DNA of 64,000 nt, from contig NZ_BMLH01000002.1 of the NCBI RefSeq assembly GCF_014645135.1, positions 372,001-436,000 on the forward strand, in the 5' to 3' direction. The translations under genes and the position numbers were made by a program. Position 1 is the stretch's first letter. Every line of letters begins with the position of its first letter. The notes beneath the pieces are model-generated. The model was given only the letters and a program-made list of their open reading frames with translations, was not told the DNA's origin and ran no database searches. Shown piece by piece: positions 16,085-24,111 of this stretch. This DNA is from Rheinheimera tangshanensis (GTDB lineage Bacteria > Pseudomonadota > Gammaproteobacteria > Enterobacterales > Alteromonadaceae).

Positions 16085-17313
16085 GCGTGATCAATAAGAT
16101 GCTGCGTGATTTGGATAAACAACAGCAGCAACAACAGCACAACGGTTTTAGCCGGGTTAAAGCTCAACGAAAATCTCAGTGGCTTGTATGGGTTGCGGTT
16201 CCTTTGGCTTTATTGGCAGGCTGGTGTGGTCAGGCCTGGTATATGGAACGTTTCTCCGTTCATACTGAATTAGCTCCTACAGCTTCTGATCTGCAAAAAG
16301 GTCAGGTTCATCCGCTTGCTGATGTCGCAGAGCTGGTACCACAGGCGCAAAGCCTGGCGGCAGTCACTACTGTTCCAGCAGAACCTGTCAGCCTGCAGGA
16401 TGTGGTGGCTACCCGCATATCACCAGAGGCCGCAGCTCAGCTGGCTAACAAGCCAACTACAGAAGCTGTTAAAGTTGCTGAACCTGAGTTACAGCCTTTT
16501 GTGAATCAGCCTGTCGCTGAAGAACGAGTCGTAGAAGTGGTTTTGGCTGAACCTGTTCCTGCTGCCAGCAATGAAACTTCGTTGGCCTATACAGAGGCAA
16601 CAGACGAAGTGCAGGTCAACGAATTCGACCAAAGCGGAGACTTTAGCGCAGAGTCTGAAACTGCTATCGAACCTGACTGGAACGATATGCCACAAGCTTC
16701 AGATAAACCCCGCTCTCTGGCGATTGAAAAAGTACAATTAAGCCCAGAACAGCAAAAAGACTTACTGAAAAACAAAGCGCAAAAAGCTGAAGCTATTGGC
16801 AAGCTCACTCAGGCAACGGAGTTGTGGCAGCAGATACGCCAGCTTGAACCTTCCCGCAGCGAAGCTTATTTCGAGTTATCCCGTCTGGCGCAAGTTCAGC
16901 GCAATGATGTTGCCGCTGTGCAGGTTCTGGAGCAGGCTCTGGCTTCTGGCATACAGGATCCAAAACTCTCTATGGCGTTGGCGGCGTTAGCGCTAAAGCA
17001 ACAGGACTGGGCCAAAGCTTTAAGTTATTTGCAATATGAACCTGATATTTTTAATTACACTGACTTTTATGCATTAAAAGCCGCTGCCTTGCAAAAAAAC
17101 AGTCAACATCCTCAGGCTGTGCAGGTGTTTCAGCAATTGGCTCGTCAGCAACCTGAACAGGCACGTTGGTGGTTGGGAATGGCACTAAGTTACGATGCGA
17201 TGTCACACTCTGAACAGGCATTGCATGCGTACCGTCAGGTGGCTGTAAATGGTGTCGGTTTATCGGCCCAGAGCCTGGACTATGTTAAAAAACGCATCGC
17301 GGCGTTAGAGTGA
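16081..17313 (+). CDS. mshN: MshN, TPR-containing MSHA biogenesis protein
   Basis: A bitopic membrane protein of 410 residues. The conserved opening MSVINKMLRDLDKQ is followed by a Gln run, one membrane helix (about 35-53), an acidic Pro/Val/Glu-rich linker (about 60-205) and tetratricopeptide repeats (about 215-410). The opening motif and gene position identify MshN. It is thought to act as an assembly scaffold in the periplasm. ATG 16081 was chosen over the GTG at 16075 because GGGAG lies 8 bases upstream and because the family N-terminus fits. It overlaps mshM by 4 bases. Confidence 0.88.
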   Translation: MSVINKMLRDLDKQQQQQQHNGFSRVKAQRKSQWLVWVAVPLALLAGWCGQAWYMERFSVHTELAPTASDLQKGQVHPLADVAELVPQAQSLAAVTTVPAEPVSLQDVVATRISPEAAAQLANKPTTEAVKVAEPELQPFVNQPVAEERVVEVVLAEPVPAASNETSLAYTEATDEVQVNEFDQSGDFSAESETAIEPDWNDMPQASDKPRSLAIEKVQLSPEQQKDLLKNKAQKAEAIGKLTQATELWQQIRQLEPSRSEAYFELSRLAQVQRNDVAAVQVLEQALASGIQDPKLSMALAALALKQQDWAKALSYLQYEPDIFNYTDFYALKAAALQKNSQHPQAVQVFQQLARQQPEQARWWLGMALSYDAMSHSEQALHAYRQVAVNGVGLSAQSLDYVKKRIAALE

Positions 17314-17317
17314 TTTT

Positions 17318-19063
17318 ATGTTAAAACCCAGACTGAAAATGCGGCTTGGCGATTTGTTGGTGCATGAACATATCATCACCGAACAGCAATTACAGCAAGC
17401 TTTAGCGCAGCAGCAAAAAACAGGCCGTAAGCTGGGTAGCAGCCTGATTGATATGCAGTTTTTAACTGAAGATCAGTTGCTGCAGTTTTTATCCCAGCAA
17501 CTCAAAGTGGACTTGTTGGATATTAACCAGCAGCAAATTGACCCCAAAGCTGTGGCTTTGCTGCCCGAGGTGCATGCCCGTCGTTTCCGCGCTTTAGTGT
17601 TGGAAGACCGGGGCAGTTCTGTGTTGTTGGGTATGAGCGATCCGGCCGACTTGTCTGTACTTGATCAGATTGCGCCTATGCTGGCGCCAAAAGACATTTC
17701 TATCGCCATAGTGCGGGAAAGTCAGCTGATCAGTGCTTTTGATCGTTTGTACCGCCGTACCAAACAAATTGAAAGTTTTGCCACTCAGCTCAAAGAGGAA
17801 TATGCCGAAACCGATATTCTGGATTTTGGTGCCTCAAGCGATCCAACAGACAACGACAACACTATTGTTAAACTGCTGCAATCTATTTTCGAAGATGCAG
17901 TCCAGGTAAGGGCATCGGATATTCATATCGAACCGGATGAAAAGCTGCTGCGCATTCGCCAGCGGGTAGACGGTGTGTTGCAGGAAAACGTCTTAAAAGA
18001 AGTCAGCATAGTGCCGGCTTTGGTCTTGCGTTTAAAGCTGATGGCGCAGCTGGATATTTCTGAGAAACGCTTGCCGCAGGATGGCCGTTTTCAAATCAAG
18101 ATTAAAGGCCGCACTATAGATGTGCGGATGTCGACTATGCCTGTGCAATATGGCGAGTCGGTGGTGATGCGTTTGCTGGACCAATCCGCAGGGTTACTGA
18201 CCATGGAGCAAACCGGCATGCCGGATGCGCTGCTCAAACGTTTGCGCCGTATCTTAAAAACACCTCACGGTATGATTTTAGTCACGGGCCCAACGGGTTC
18301 AGGTAAAACCACCAGTTTGTACGGCATGCTCAGCGAGCTGAATAAAGAAGGTAATAAAATTATTACGGTGGAAGACCCGGTGGAGTACCGTCTGCCCCGT
18401 ATTAATCAGGTCCAGGTTAATCACAAAATTGGCCTGACCTTTAGCAATGTATTAAGAACCAGCTTACGTCAGGATCCCGATATCATTATGGTCGGTGAGA
18501 TGCGTGATCAGGAAACGGCAGAAATTGGCTTACGAGGTGCCTTAACAGGACACTTAGTGTTATCCACGTTACACACCAACGATGCCATCAGCAGTACCTT
18601 ACGTTTAATCGATATGGGGGCTGCTGAATATTTAGTAGCCAGCGCACTGCGGGCTATTCTGGCGCAGCGGCTGGTGCGGCGTTTATGTTCTCATTGTAAA
18701 AAAACTTACACACCGGATTCCTCTGAAATCAGTTGGTTACAGCATAAGCATATCACACCGAACCAGCAGTTCTGGCGCGGTGAAGGCTGTCAGAACTGTA
18801 ACTACACGGGGTATTCAGGCCGTATCGGCGTATTTGAGTTACTGGTGATGAACCGTGAATTGGCGGATGCATTGCGTCGCAGTGATGCCGAAGGTTTTGC
18901 CATCGCAGCCCGCAACAACGAGGGCTTCCGGCCTTTGGGGGATATGGCGCTGGATTATGCCATGCAGGGCCTGACCAGTATTGAAGAAGTGATTAAAGTC
19001 TCTGAGTACCTGGAACTGGAAGAGCCTCTTGTTACGGATGTTGCAGAATGGGACGCTAACTAA
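17318..19063 (+). CDS. mshE: MshE, MSHA pilus extension ATPase with c-di-GMP-binding N-domain
   Basis: Cytoplasmic hexameric ATPase of 581 residues that powers pilin assembly. The N-terminus has the two-part MshEN signature: RLGDLLVHEHIITEQQLQQA at about 9-28 and then KLGSSLIDMQFLTEDQLLQF at about 37-56. In Vibrio MshE this module binds c-di-GMP and is needed for activity. The ATPase core has Walker A GPTGSGKT (about 322-330), the Asp box QDPDIIMVGEMRD, and a zinc motif C-x2-C ... C-x2-C near 457-492. The gene starts 4 bases after mshN and shares one base with mshG. No retraction ATPase gene is seen nearby. Confidence 0.95.
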   Translation: MLKPRLKMRLGDLLVHEHIITEQQLQQALAQQQKTGRKLGSSLIDMQFLTEDQLLQFLSQQLKVDLLDINQQQIDPKAVALLPEVHARRFRALVLEDRGSSVLLGMSDPADLSVLDQIAPMLAPKDISIAIVRESQLISAFDRLYRRTKQIESFATQLKEEYAETDILDFGASSDPTDNDNTIVKLLQSIFEDAVQVRASDIHIEPDEKLLRIRQRVDGVLQENVLKEVSIVPALVLRLKLMAQLDISEKRLPQDGRFQIKIKGRTIDVRMSTMPVQYGESVVMRLLDQSAGLLTMEQTGMPDALLKRLRRILKTPHGMILVTGPTGSGKTTSLYGMLSELNKEGNKIITVEDPVEYRLPRINQVQVNHKIGLTFSNVLRTSLRQDPDIIMVGEMRDQETAEIGLRGALTGHLVLSTLHTNDAISSTLRLIDMGAAEYLVASALRAILAQRLVRRLCSHCKKTYTPDSSEISWLQHKHITPNQQFWRGEGCQNCNYTGYSGRIGVFELLVMNRELADALRRSDAEGFAIAARNNEGFRPLGDMALDYAMQGLTSIEEVIKVSEYLELEEPLVTDVAEWDAN

Positions 19064-20280
19064 TGGCCACCTTCAGTTACACAGCCAGAGACAGGCAAGG
19101 TCAGTCTGTCAGCGGTAGTATTGAAGCCAGTAGTGAAGCCGCTGTGGCTGATCTGTTGTTACAACGTAGTCAGATCCCTATCAAAATACAACTACAGGAA
19201 GAGAAACAGGCCGGTACAGCTATTGTCTGGCCCTGGCAGCTGGTCAGTATGACCGAGCTGATTATTTTCTCGCGTCAGATGTACTCGCTGATGAAAGCTG
19301 GTATTCCTATTATCCGCGCTATTGTTGGTTTGGCCGAAAGTACCAGTTCTGCTGCGTTGAATAAGGTGTTGTTCGATTTAGCCGAGCAGTTAGAAAAAGG
19401 CCGCACCTTATCCGCGGCTATGGCACAGCACCCGAAAATATTCAGTCGTTTGGTAGTGTCCATTGTGCATGTGGGGGAAAATACCGGCCGTTTAGACGAA
19501 TCCTTTTTGCAACTTTCCAGCTATTTTGAGCAGGAGATGGAAACTAAAAAGCAAATTAAACAAGCCACCCGCTATCCAACTTTTGTGCTTTTTGCTATTG
19601 CTGTTGCCATGGTGCTGATGAATATGTTGGTGATACCACAGTTTGCCACTATGTTTGCCAAATTTAATACGGAGTTACCATGGGCGACTAAGGTGCTTCT
19701 GGCCAGTTCTAATCTTTTTGTTAATTACTGGCAATGGATGCTGGCTGTGCTGATAGGTCTGGTGTGGGCGCTGAAACTTTACTTACAGACGGAGAAAGGC
19801 AGCTATCAGTGGAGTTACTGGAAACTAAAAACGCCTTTGATGGGGTCTATTATTGTCAGGGCCACATTAGGGCGTTTTAGCCGCAGCTTTTCTATGATGC
19901 TCAGAGCCGGTGTACCTTTAACTTCCGCTTTAACGCTGGTCGCCGAAGCTGTAGACAATGATTATATGGCAGAAAAAATCCGCGAGATGCGGAAAAATAT
20001 TGAGCGTGGCGAAAGCTTGTTGAGGGTAGCGGTACAAAGTGAATTATTTACGCCTTTAGTGCTGCAAATGTTAGCGGTAGGCGAGGAAACAGGCCAGGTT
20101 GACGATATGTTGACTGAAGTCGCATCTTTTTACGAAAGAGAAGTGGCGTATGATCTAAAGTCACTGACGGCAAAAATTGAGCCTATTTTAATTTGTATCG
20201 TCTCGGGTATGGTGCTGATTTTAGCTTTAGGCATTTTTACCCCGATGTGGGATATGCTCAACGCATACAAGGGTAGTTAG
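19063..20280 (+). CDS. mshG: MshG, MSHA inner-membrane platform protein
   Basis: A polytopic platform protein of the PilC/GspF family, 405 residues. It has two copies of the T2SSF domain (about 65-190 and 270-395) and three hydrophobic segments (about 168-190, 220-237 and 373-395). Family motifs include FSRQMYSLMKAGIPI and MLRAGVPLTSAL. It couples MshE to the growing pilus. It overlaps mshE by one base. In Vibrio the next gene is mshF; here the next 105 bases are AT-rich and non-coding, and mshB follows directly. Confidence 0.94.
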   Translation: MATFSYTARDRQGQSVSGSIEASSEAAVADLLLQRSQIPIKIQLQEEKQAGTAIVWPWQLVSMTELIIFSRQMYSLMKAGIPIIRAIVGLAESTSSAALNKVLFDLAEQLEKGRTLSAAMAQHPKIFSRLVVSIVHVGENTGRLDESFLQLSSYFEQEMETKKQIKQATRYPTFVLFAIAVAMVLMNMLVIPQFATMFAKFNTELPWATKVLLASSNLFVNYWQWMLAVLIGLVWALKLYLQTEKGSYQWSYWKLKTPLMGSIIVRATLGRFSRSFSMMLRAGVPLTSALTLVAEAVDNDYMAEKIREMRKNIERGESLLRVAVQSELFTPLVLQMLAVGEETGQVDDMLTEVASFYEREVAYDLKSLTAKIEPILICIVSGMVLILALGIFTPMWDMLNAYKGS

Positions 20281-20385
20281 TAAATAATCGGTAAAAATGA
20301 AAAAAATGTAAGACAAGTTCATAATAGTGAGTAAAATAGACGCAATTAGCGATAAACTAACAAATAAAGATATGGAGTTAATAAA

Positions 20386-21039
20386 ATGAGACGACAGAGC
20401 GGTTTCACTATTATCGAAATTATCATTGTAGTGATAATTTTGGGATTATTAGCAGCCACGGCATTGCCGCGGTTTTTGGATGTTACTGAGCAGGCTGAAC
20501 AGGCATCCATTGATGGTATCGCAGGCGGCTTCGCATCTGCTGTTGGCTTAGTGCGTGGCCAATGGGAAGTAGAGGGCCGTCCTTCTGCTAATGGTTCTAC
20601 TGGCGCGGGAAATGACACTGATACAACTAGCGTGTCTATTGATAACGTGCGTATTTTGGTTGATGGTACCAGCACTGCTGCAGGTATTAGCCGGGGTTAC
20701 CCGACTGGGGCCGCAGATGATGATAACGGTAGCGAGATTACCGATATTACTAATGCGCGTTGTCAGGAAATACTGAATGTCATTTTACAAAACGGACCAG
20801 CTTCTGTAGTGGCAACCAGTGCTACAGCCCCGACTCTTCAGGCGATTCGTGATTCTGCCGCTACTTTGTTTGTACAGGAAGGCGTTGCAACCACAACTCC
20901 TAGCTCTGCAAATGTGTGTTTTTACTATCAGGTGGCAGGTATTAATGCGAGACCGGCTCCTGGTGACGAAGCTAATCTGAATGGCTTTAAATATAATCCA
21001 GCGACGGGCAGCGTCGTTGTATTCAAGAACAAAGCTTAA
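20386..21039 (+). CDS. mshB: MshB, minor type IV prepilin
   Basis: A 217-residue type IV prepilin. A basic leader (MRRQSG) precedes the prepilin peptidase site G|FTIIEIIIVVIILGLLA, with Glu5 of the mature form present. A globular domain rich in Thr, Gly and Asp follows, with two cysteines (in RCQEIL and NVCFYYQ) that could form the usual C-terminal disulfide. A ribosome site (GGAG, 8 bases before ATG) is present. The upstream region contains TAAGAC-17 bases-TAAAAT (20309-20337), a weak candidate promoter that might raise expression of the pilin genes above the biogenesis genes. Confidence 0.9.
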   Translation: MRRQSGFTIIEIIIVVIILGLLAATALPRFLDVTEQAEQASIDGIAGGFASAVGLVRGQWEVEGRPSANGSTGAGNDTDTTSVSIDNVRILVDGTSTAAGISRGYPTGAADDDNGSEITDITNARCQEILNVILQNGPASVVATSATAPTLQAIRDSAATLFVQEGVATTTPSSANVCFYYQVAGINARPAPGDEANLNGFKYNPATGSVVVFKNKA

Positions 21040-21075
21040 TTTATAAATTTTAATTACTAAATATAGGGAAGAAGT

Positions 21076-21618
21076 ATGAAATCTATCAATAAAACTCAAC
21101 AAGGTTTTACCTTAGTTGAATTGATCATCGTAATCGTCATTTTGGGTATTTTGGCTGTGACTGCAGCACCACGTTTTTTGAATTTCCAAGGTGATGCGAA
21201 AGCTTCAGTGCTGGATGGCGTTGCAGGTAGTTTGAAGTCTGGTTTAAAGATAGTGGAAGGCAAAGCTATTATTGCTGGTTTAAATAAAGCTGTTTTAGCT
21301 TGTCTTGATGCTAATAGTAATGTCGTTATAGCGGATGCCGGCACAAGCAATGATGAATGCGATACTAACGAATTCAAGCTCACCTACGGCTCTCCAGCAC
21401 TTGATACAGCGAGCGTAACAGCTATTGCCGAGTTCAGTGATGGTATTGCAGTTGCTCTTGAGCCTTCGACTGGCGGCGCAACGCCTGTGGCGGGAACCAA
21501 AGTTTTTATTGCTAATAATGCTGCAGATTTAACAAATGCAGATTGTCGTGTTGAATATACGCCGGCAACGAGCACTGTAGCTGCCTCAGTGGTGGTGAAG
21601 AACACTGGTTGTAACTAA
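21076..21618 (+). CDS. mshA: MshA, major MSHA pilin
   Basis: The likely major subunit: a prepilin of 180 residues with leader MKSINKTQQG and cleavage before FTLVELIIVIVILGILA. The mature domain has four cysteines (LACLD, DECDT, ADCRV and the C-terminal NTGCN), which can form a disulfide-bonded D-region. A strong ribosome site (AGGGAAGAAG) precedes the start. The 36-base AT-rich gap after mshB could hold part of a promoter. It is similar in its N-terminal 35 residues to MshB, indicating a duplication within the locus. It is called MshA by position and size. Confidence 0.92.
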   Translation: MKSINKTQQGFTLVELIIVIVILGILAVTAAPRFLNFQGDAKASVLDGVAGSLKSGLKIVEGKAIIAGLNKAVLACLDANSNVVIADAGTSNDECDTNEFKLTYGSPALDTASVTAIAEFSDGIAVALEPSTGGATPVAGTKVFIANNAADLTNADCRVEYTPATSTVAASVVVKNTGCN

Positions 21619-21628
21619 GACATAGGCG

Positions 21629-22162
21629 ATGAAGTATTCAATGCAACGCGGCTTTACACTGATTGAGCTGATTGTTGTGATGATACTGATTGCCATTCTC
21701 TCGGTCACGGCTTTACCTAAGTTTTTGGGTAAAGCTGGCACCGAGGAAATTACAGTTCAGGATCAATTAATAGCTGTGCTGCGTTTGATGCAAAATCGGG
21801 CCATGCAAAACACCGATCCTAATGCCTGCCATCAGGTACTTTTTACTGCTTCGCAGTTAGGTTCCGCAGCACTAAATCCTTGTAGCACCACATCTTCTTT
21901 TAGTCTTGGGCAGCAAAACGATGCCGATCAGCTGCTTCTTTCTGGCAGTGACATTAGGTTAAGTTTATTTAACGCCAGTAATGGTGGCGCAGAACTTAGT
22001 CCTCCTTTGCGTTTTCGTTTTAACTCACTTGGCAAACCTGTGGAAGATACTAATTTATCTCAGGCTTTGTTTAACGGTAATGGTGTCCGTTTTGTTATTC
22101 GGGGCGTCACTAATGCCGCAGTATGTATTGAATCTGAAGGCTTTATTCACACATGCACCTAA
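21629..22162 (+). CDS. mshC: MshC, minor type IV prepilin
   Basis: A minor prepilin of 177 residues: leader MKYSMQRG, then FTLIELIVVMILIAILSVTA with mature Glu5. A start at Met5 (21641) would give a leader of only 4 residues and is less likely. The mature domain contains Cys pairs (NACHQV ... LNPCST and VCIESEGFIHTC at the C-terminus). Minor pilins of this group form the initiation complex at the pilus tip. It starts 10 bases after mshA and overlaps mshD by 10 bases. Confidence 0.88.
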   Translation: MKYSMQRGFTLIELIVVMILIAILSVTALPKFLGKAGTEEITVQDQLIAVLRLMQNRAMQNTDPNACHQVLFTASQLGSAALNPCSTTSSFSLGQQNDADQLLLSGSDIRLSLFNASNGGAELSPPLRFRFNSLGKPVEDTNLSQALFNGNGVRFVIRGVTNAAVCIESEGFIHTCT

Positions 22163-22782
22163 AGCCCTTTTCTTTACCCAAAGGTTTTACTCTGATTGAA
22201 ATCATTGTGGGTATAGTGGTGCTCGCTATTGCCTTGCTGGTGATTACCGCGAGCTTGGGGCCTCTGTATAAGCAAAGCGCAGATCCCTGGCACAGAGTCC
22301 GGGCCGCCGAGCTAGGGCATAGCTTTTTAAATGAGATCCTTGCCCGTTCTTTTGATGAAAACTCCGATCGCGCTGGTGGCGGCTATCGCTGTGATGCCAG
22401 TGCAGAGCAGGGCTCTGTGTCTTGCACTACACCAGTGCTTGCTGCGGGCTCATTGGTTTTCCCAGCAGATTGTAGTGGAAGCAGTTGTGAAGATCGCCAG
22501 AGTTTTGATGATGTCGATGATTTTGATGGCTTCAGCTCTGACGGCGCTGCTATCGCAAATATTATTGATAATTCACTGTTGGCCAGTTACCGCAATTATG
22601 GGGTTGCTGTCAGAGTGGGCTATGACGGTGACAGGGATGGCATCATCAATAACCAAAACTGTACTCTAGCTCCTGATCCTTATCAGTTTTGTCTGGAGCG
22701 ACAACTCAAACTTATAGTGGTAAGTATTACAACACCCTCTGGTGAAACCATAGATTTTTCCGCTTACAGGGGGAACTGGTGA
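22153..22782 (+). CDS. mshD: MshD, minor type IV prepilin
   Basis: A minor prepilin of 209 residues with leader MHLKPFSLPKG and hydrophobic segment FTLIEIIVGIVVLAIALLVI. The extracellular domain is Asp-rich and has a D-G-D-R-D-G loop at residues 158-163, which resembles an EF-hand-type calcium loop. It also has six or more cysteines. The start lies inside mshC (10-base overlap) and the end overlaps mshO by 4 bases, so the minor-pilin genes form a coupled set. The calcium idea is inference from the motif alone. Confidence 0.88.
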   Translation: MHLKPFSLPKGFTLIEIIVGIVVLAIALLVITASLGPLYKQSADPWHRVRAAELGHSFLNEILARSFDENSDRAGGGYRCDASAEQGSVSCTTPVLAAGSLVFPADCSGSSCEDRQSFDDVDDFDGFSSDGAAIANIIDNSLLASYRNYGVAVRVGYDGDRDGIINNQNCTLAPDPYQFCLERQLKLIVVSITTPSGETIDFSAYRGNW

Positions 22783-23642
22783 TGGTAAGCGCTTCGCGGG
22801 GTTTTAGTTTAGTTGAGCTGATATTGGTCATTATTCTTTTGGGCATAGTTTCTACGCTCAGCCTGGGATTTTTGCGCAATGGAGCAGAGATGTATGCACA
22901 ATCTGCCGACCGCGAGCGTTTATTAAGTCAGAGCAGGTTTGTGATCGAACGCTTAACCCGTGAGCTACGTAATGCGTTACCCAATAGTGTCCGTATTTCC
23001 AGCGATGGACGTTGTGTCGAGTTTATTCCGCTGAAGTTTGCCGGACGTTATACAGAACTGCCAGGTGTTAACGCCGCAACAGCTTTAGATATGACATTTT
23101 TTAGTGGTCAAAGTAACAGTGTAACGAATTTTTCCTCTTTGATTGCTGAAGGTGATTTCATCACTGTGTATCCCACACAGCCTGAGCATTATTACAGTAA
23201 AAGCCGAACCTTAGAGCTCAAGGCTGCAACAGCTGTAGCTGAAAGCTCAGGTCAAAGAGTTACACTGGAATTTAACTCGGCAACTCTCATAGGTTTTCCT
23301 CAGGCTTCACCTAATCAACGCTTTTTTATCTGGGACTTTCCTGTTCGTTATTGTTTAGTGGCTAAACCTGCAGCTACTAATATCTATCTACATGATATTT
23401 ATAGATTTGATGATTATGGGCTTCTACAGCAGTTGCCACAAGTGAGTGATTTGGGGAGTGCAGCGGGCTCTTTGATGGCCACTGATGTTTTTTTCAATCC
23501 GAGCCAGAGCCTTAAGCCATTTTCCTACGAAGATGGAGTACTAAAGCGCTCTTCGGTTGTCCATGTGGTTTTAAGCTTTAGCAGTAATTTTGCGGATGAT
23601 CTGTTTTTTAATCAGGAGATCCATATTCCCAATGTGCCCTAA
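22779..23642 (+). CDS. mshO: MshO, minor type IV prepilin
   Basis: A large minor prepilin of 287 residues, like GspJ/PilW in size. Leader MMVSASRG is followed by FSLVELILVIILLGIVSTLS with mature Glu5, then the helix continuing into RERLLSQSRFVIERLTRELR, which is typical of MshO. The rest is a beta-rich domain. It overlaps mshD by 4 bases, and mshP starts within its last 11 bases. Confidence 0.9.
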   Translation: MMVSASRGFSLVELILVIILLGIVSTLSLGFLRNGAEMYAQSADRERLLSQSRFVIERLTRELRNALPNSVRISSDGRCVEFIPLKFAGRYTELPGVNAATALDMTFFSGQSNSVTNFSSLIAEGDFITVYPTQPEHYYSKSRTLELKAATAVAESSGQRVTLEFNSATLIGFPQASPNQRFFIWDFPVRYCLVAKPAATNIYLHDIYRFDDYGLLQQLPQVSDLGSAAGSLMATDVFFNPSQSLKPFSYEDGVLKRSSVVHVVLSFSSNFADDLFFNQEIHIPNVP

Positions 23643-24087
23643 TCACCTAGCTTCTTCGTTAAAAAAACAACAAGGCTCCATGCTGATGGTCGCCTTGTTT
23701 ATTATTGTGGTTATGGGGCTACTTGTCGCTGCATTAAGTCGGTTAGTGATTAGCAGTTCAAGCATGGTCTCAACTGAAGTTTTAGGCATCAGGGCTTTTT
23801 TTGCAGCTCAAACGGGTTTGGAATTAGGTTTGGCTGAACTTTATCCATTACAACGAAAAACTTCAGCTTCAGATAGTACTGCGACAGGCGAGTCCTTGGT
23901 GTGTGAAGAAGCCAAAAATTATAATTTTTCAACATCAGGCTTAGCTCAATGTAAAGCAGAAGTCAGCTGCGTGGAAAGTAATGATACAAACGTAGGGATC
24001 AAGCACTATTATTTGACCAGTATCGGTCGTTGCGGTGAAGGCAGTTATACAAGTTCAAGAACTCTGGAAATGGAAGTGTGGCAGTGA
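23632..24087 (+). CDS. mshP: MshP, MSHA biogenesis protein (PilX-like)
   Basis: About 151 residues. The leader MCPNHLASSLKKQQG is followed by a hydrophobic segment (SMLMVALFIIVVMGLLVAAL). This lacks the FTLIE motif and matches PilX/GspK-type proteins, which cap the minor-pilin complex. The downstream part holds three cysteines. I chose ATG 23632, which overlaps the mshO stop, because it gives the conventional short leader. A longer in-frame start at 23590 would add 14 residues lying wholly inside mshO. The AGGAG at 23614 is 13 bases from the chosen ATG, so its use is uncertain. Confidence 0.82.
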   Translation: MCPNHLASSLKKQQGSMLMVALFIIVVMGLLVAALSRLVISSSSMVSTEVLGIRAFFAAQTGLELGLAELYPLQRKTSASDSTATGESLVCEEAKNYNFSTSGLAQCKAEVSCVESNDTNVGIKHYYLTSIGRCGEGSYTSSRTLEMEVWQ

Positions 24088-24111
24088 TGTGTTGTTTCAG
24101 GGCAGTGAATT

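Noticed and set aside
16489-16808. Antisense ORFs opposite mshN
   Set aside because: They fall in the acidic linker of mshN and lack start signals or family resemblance.
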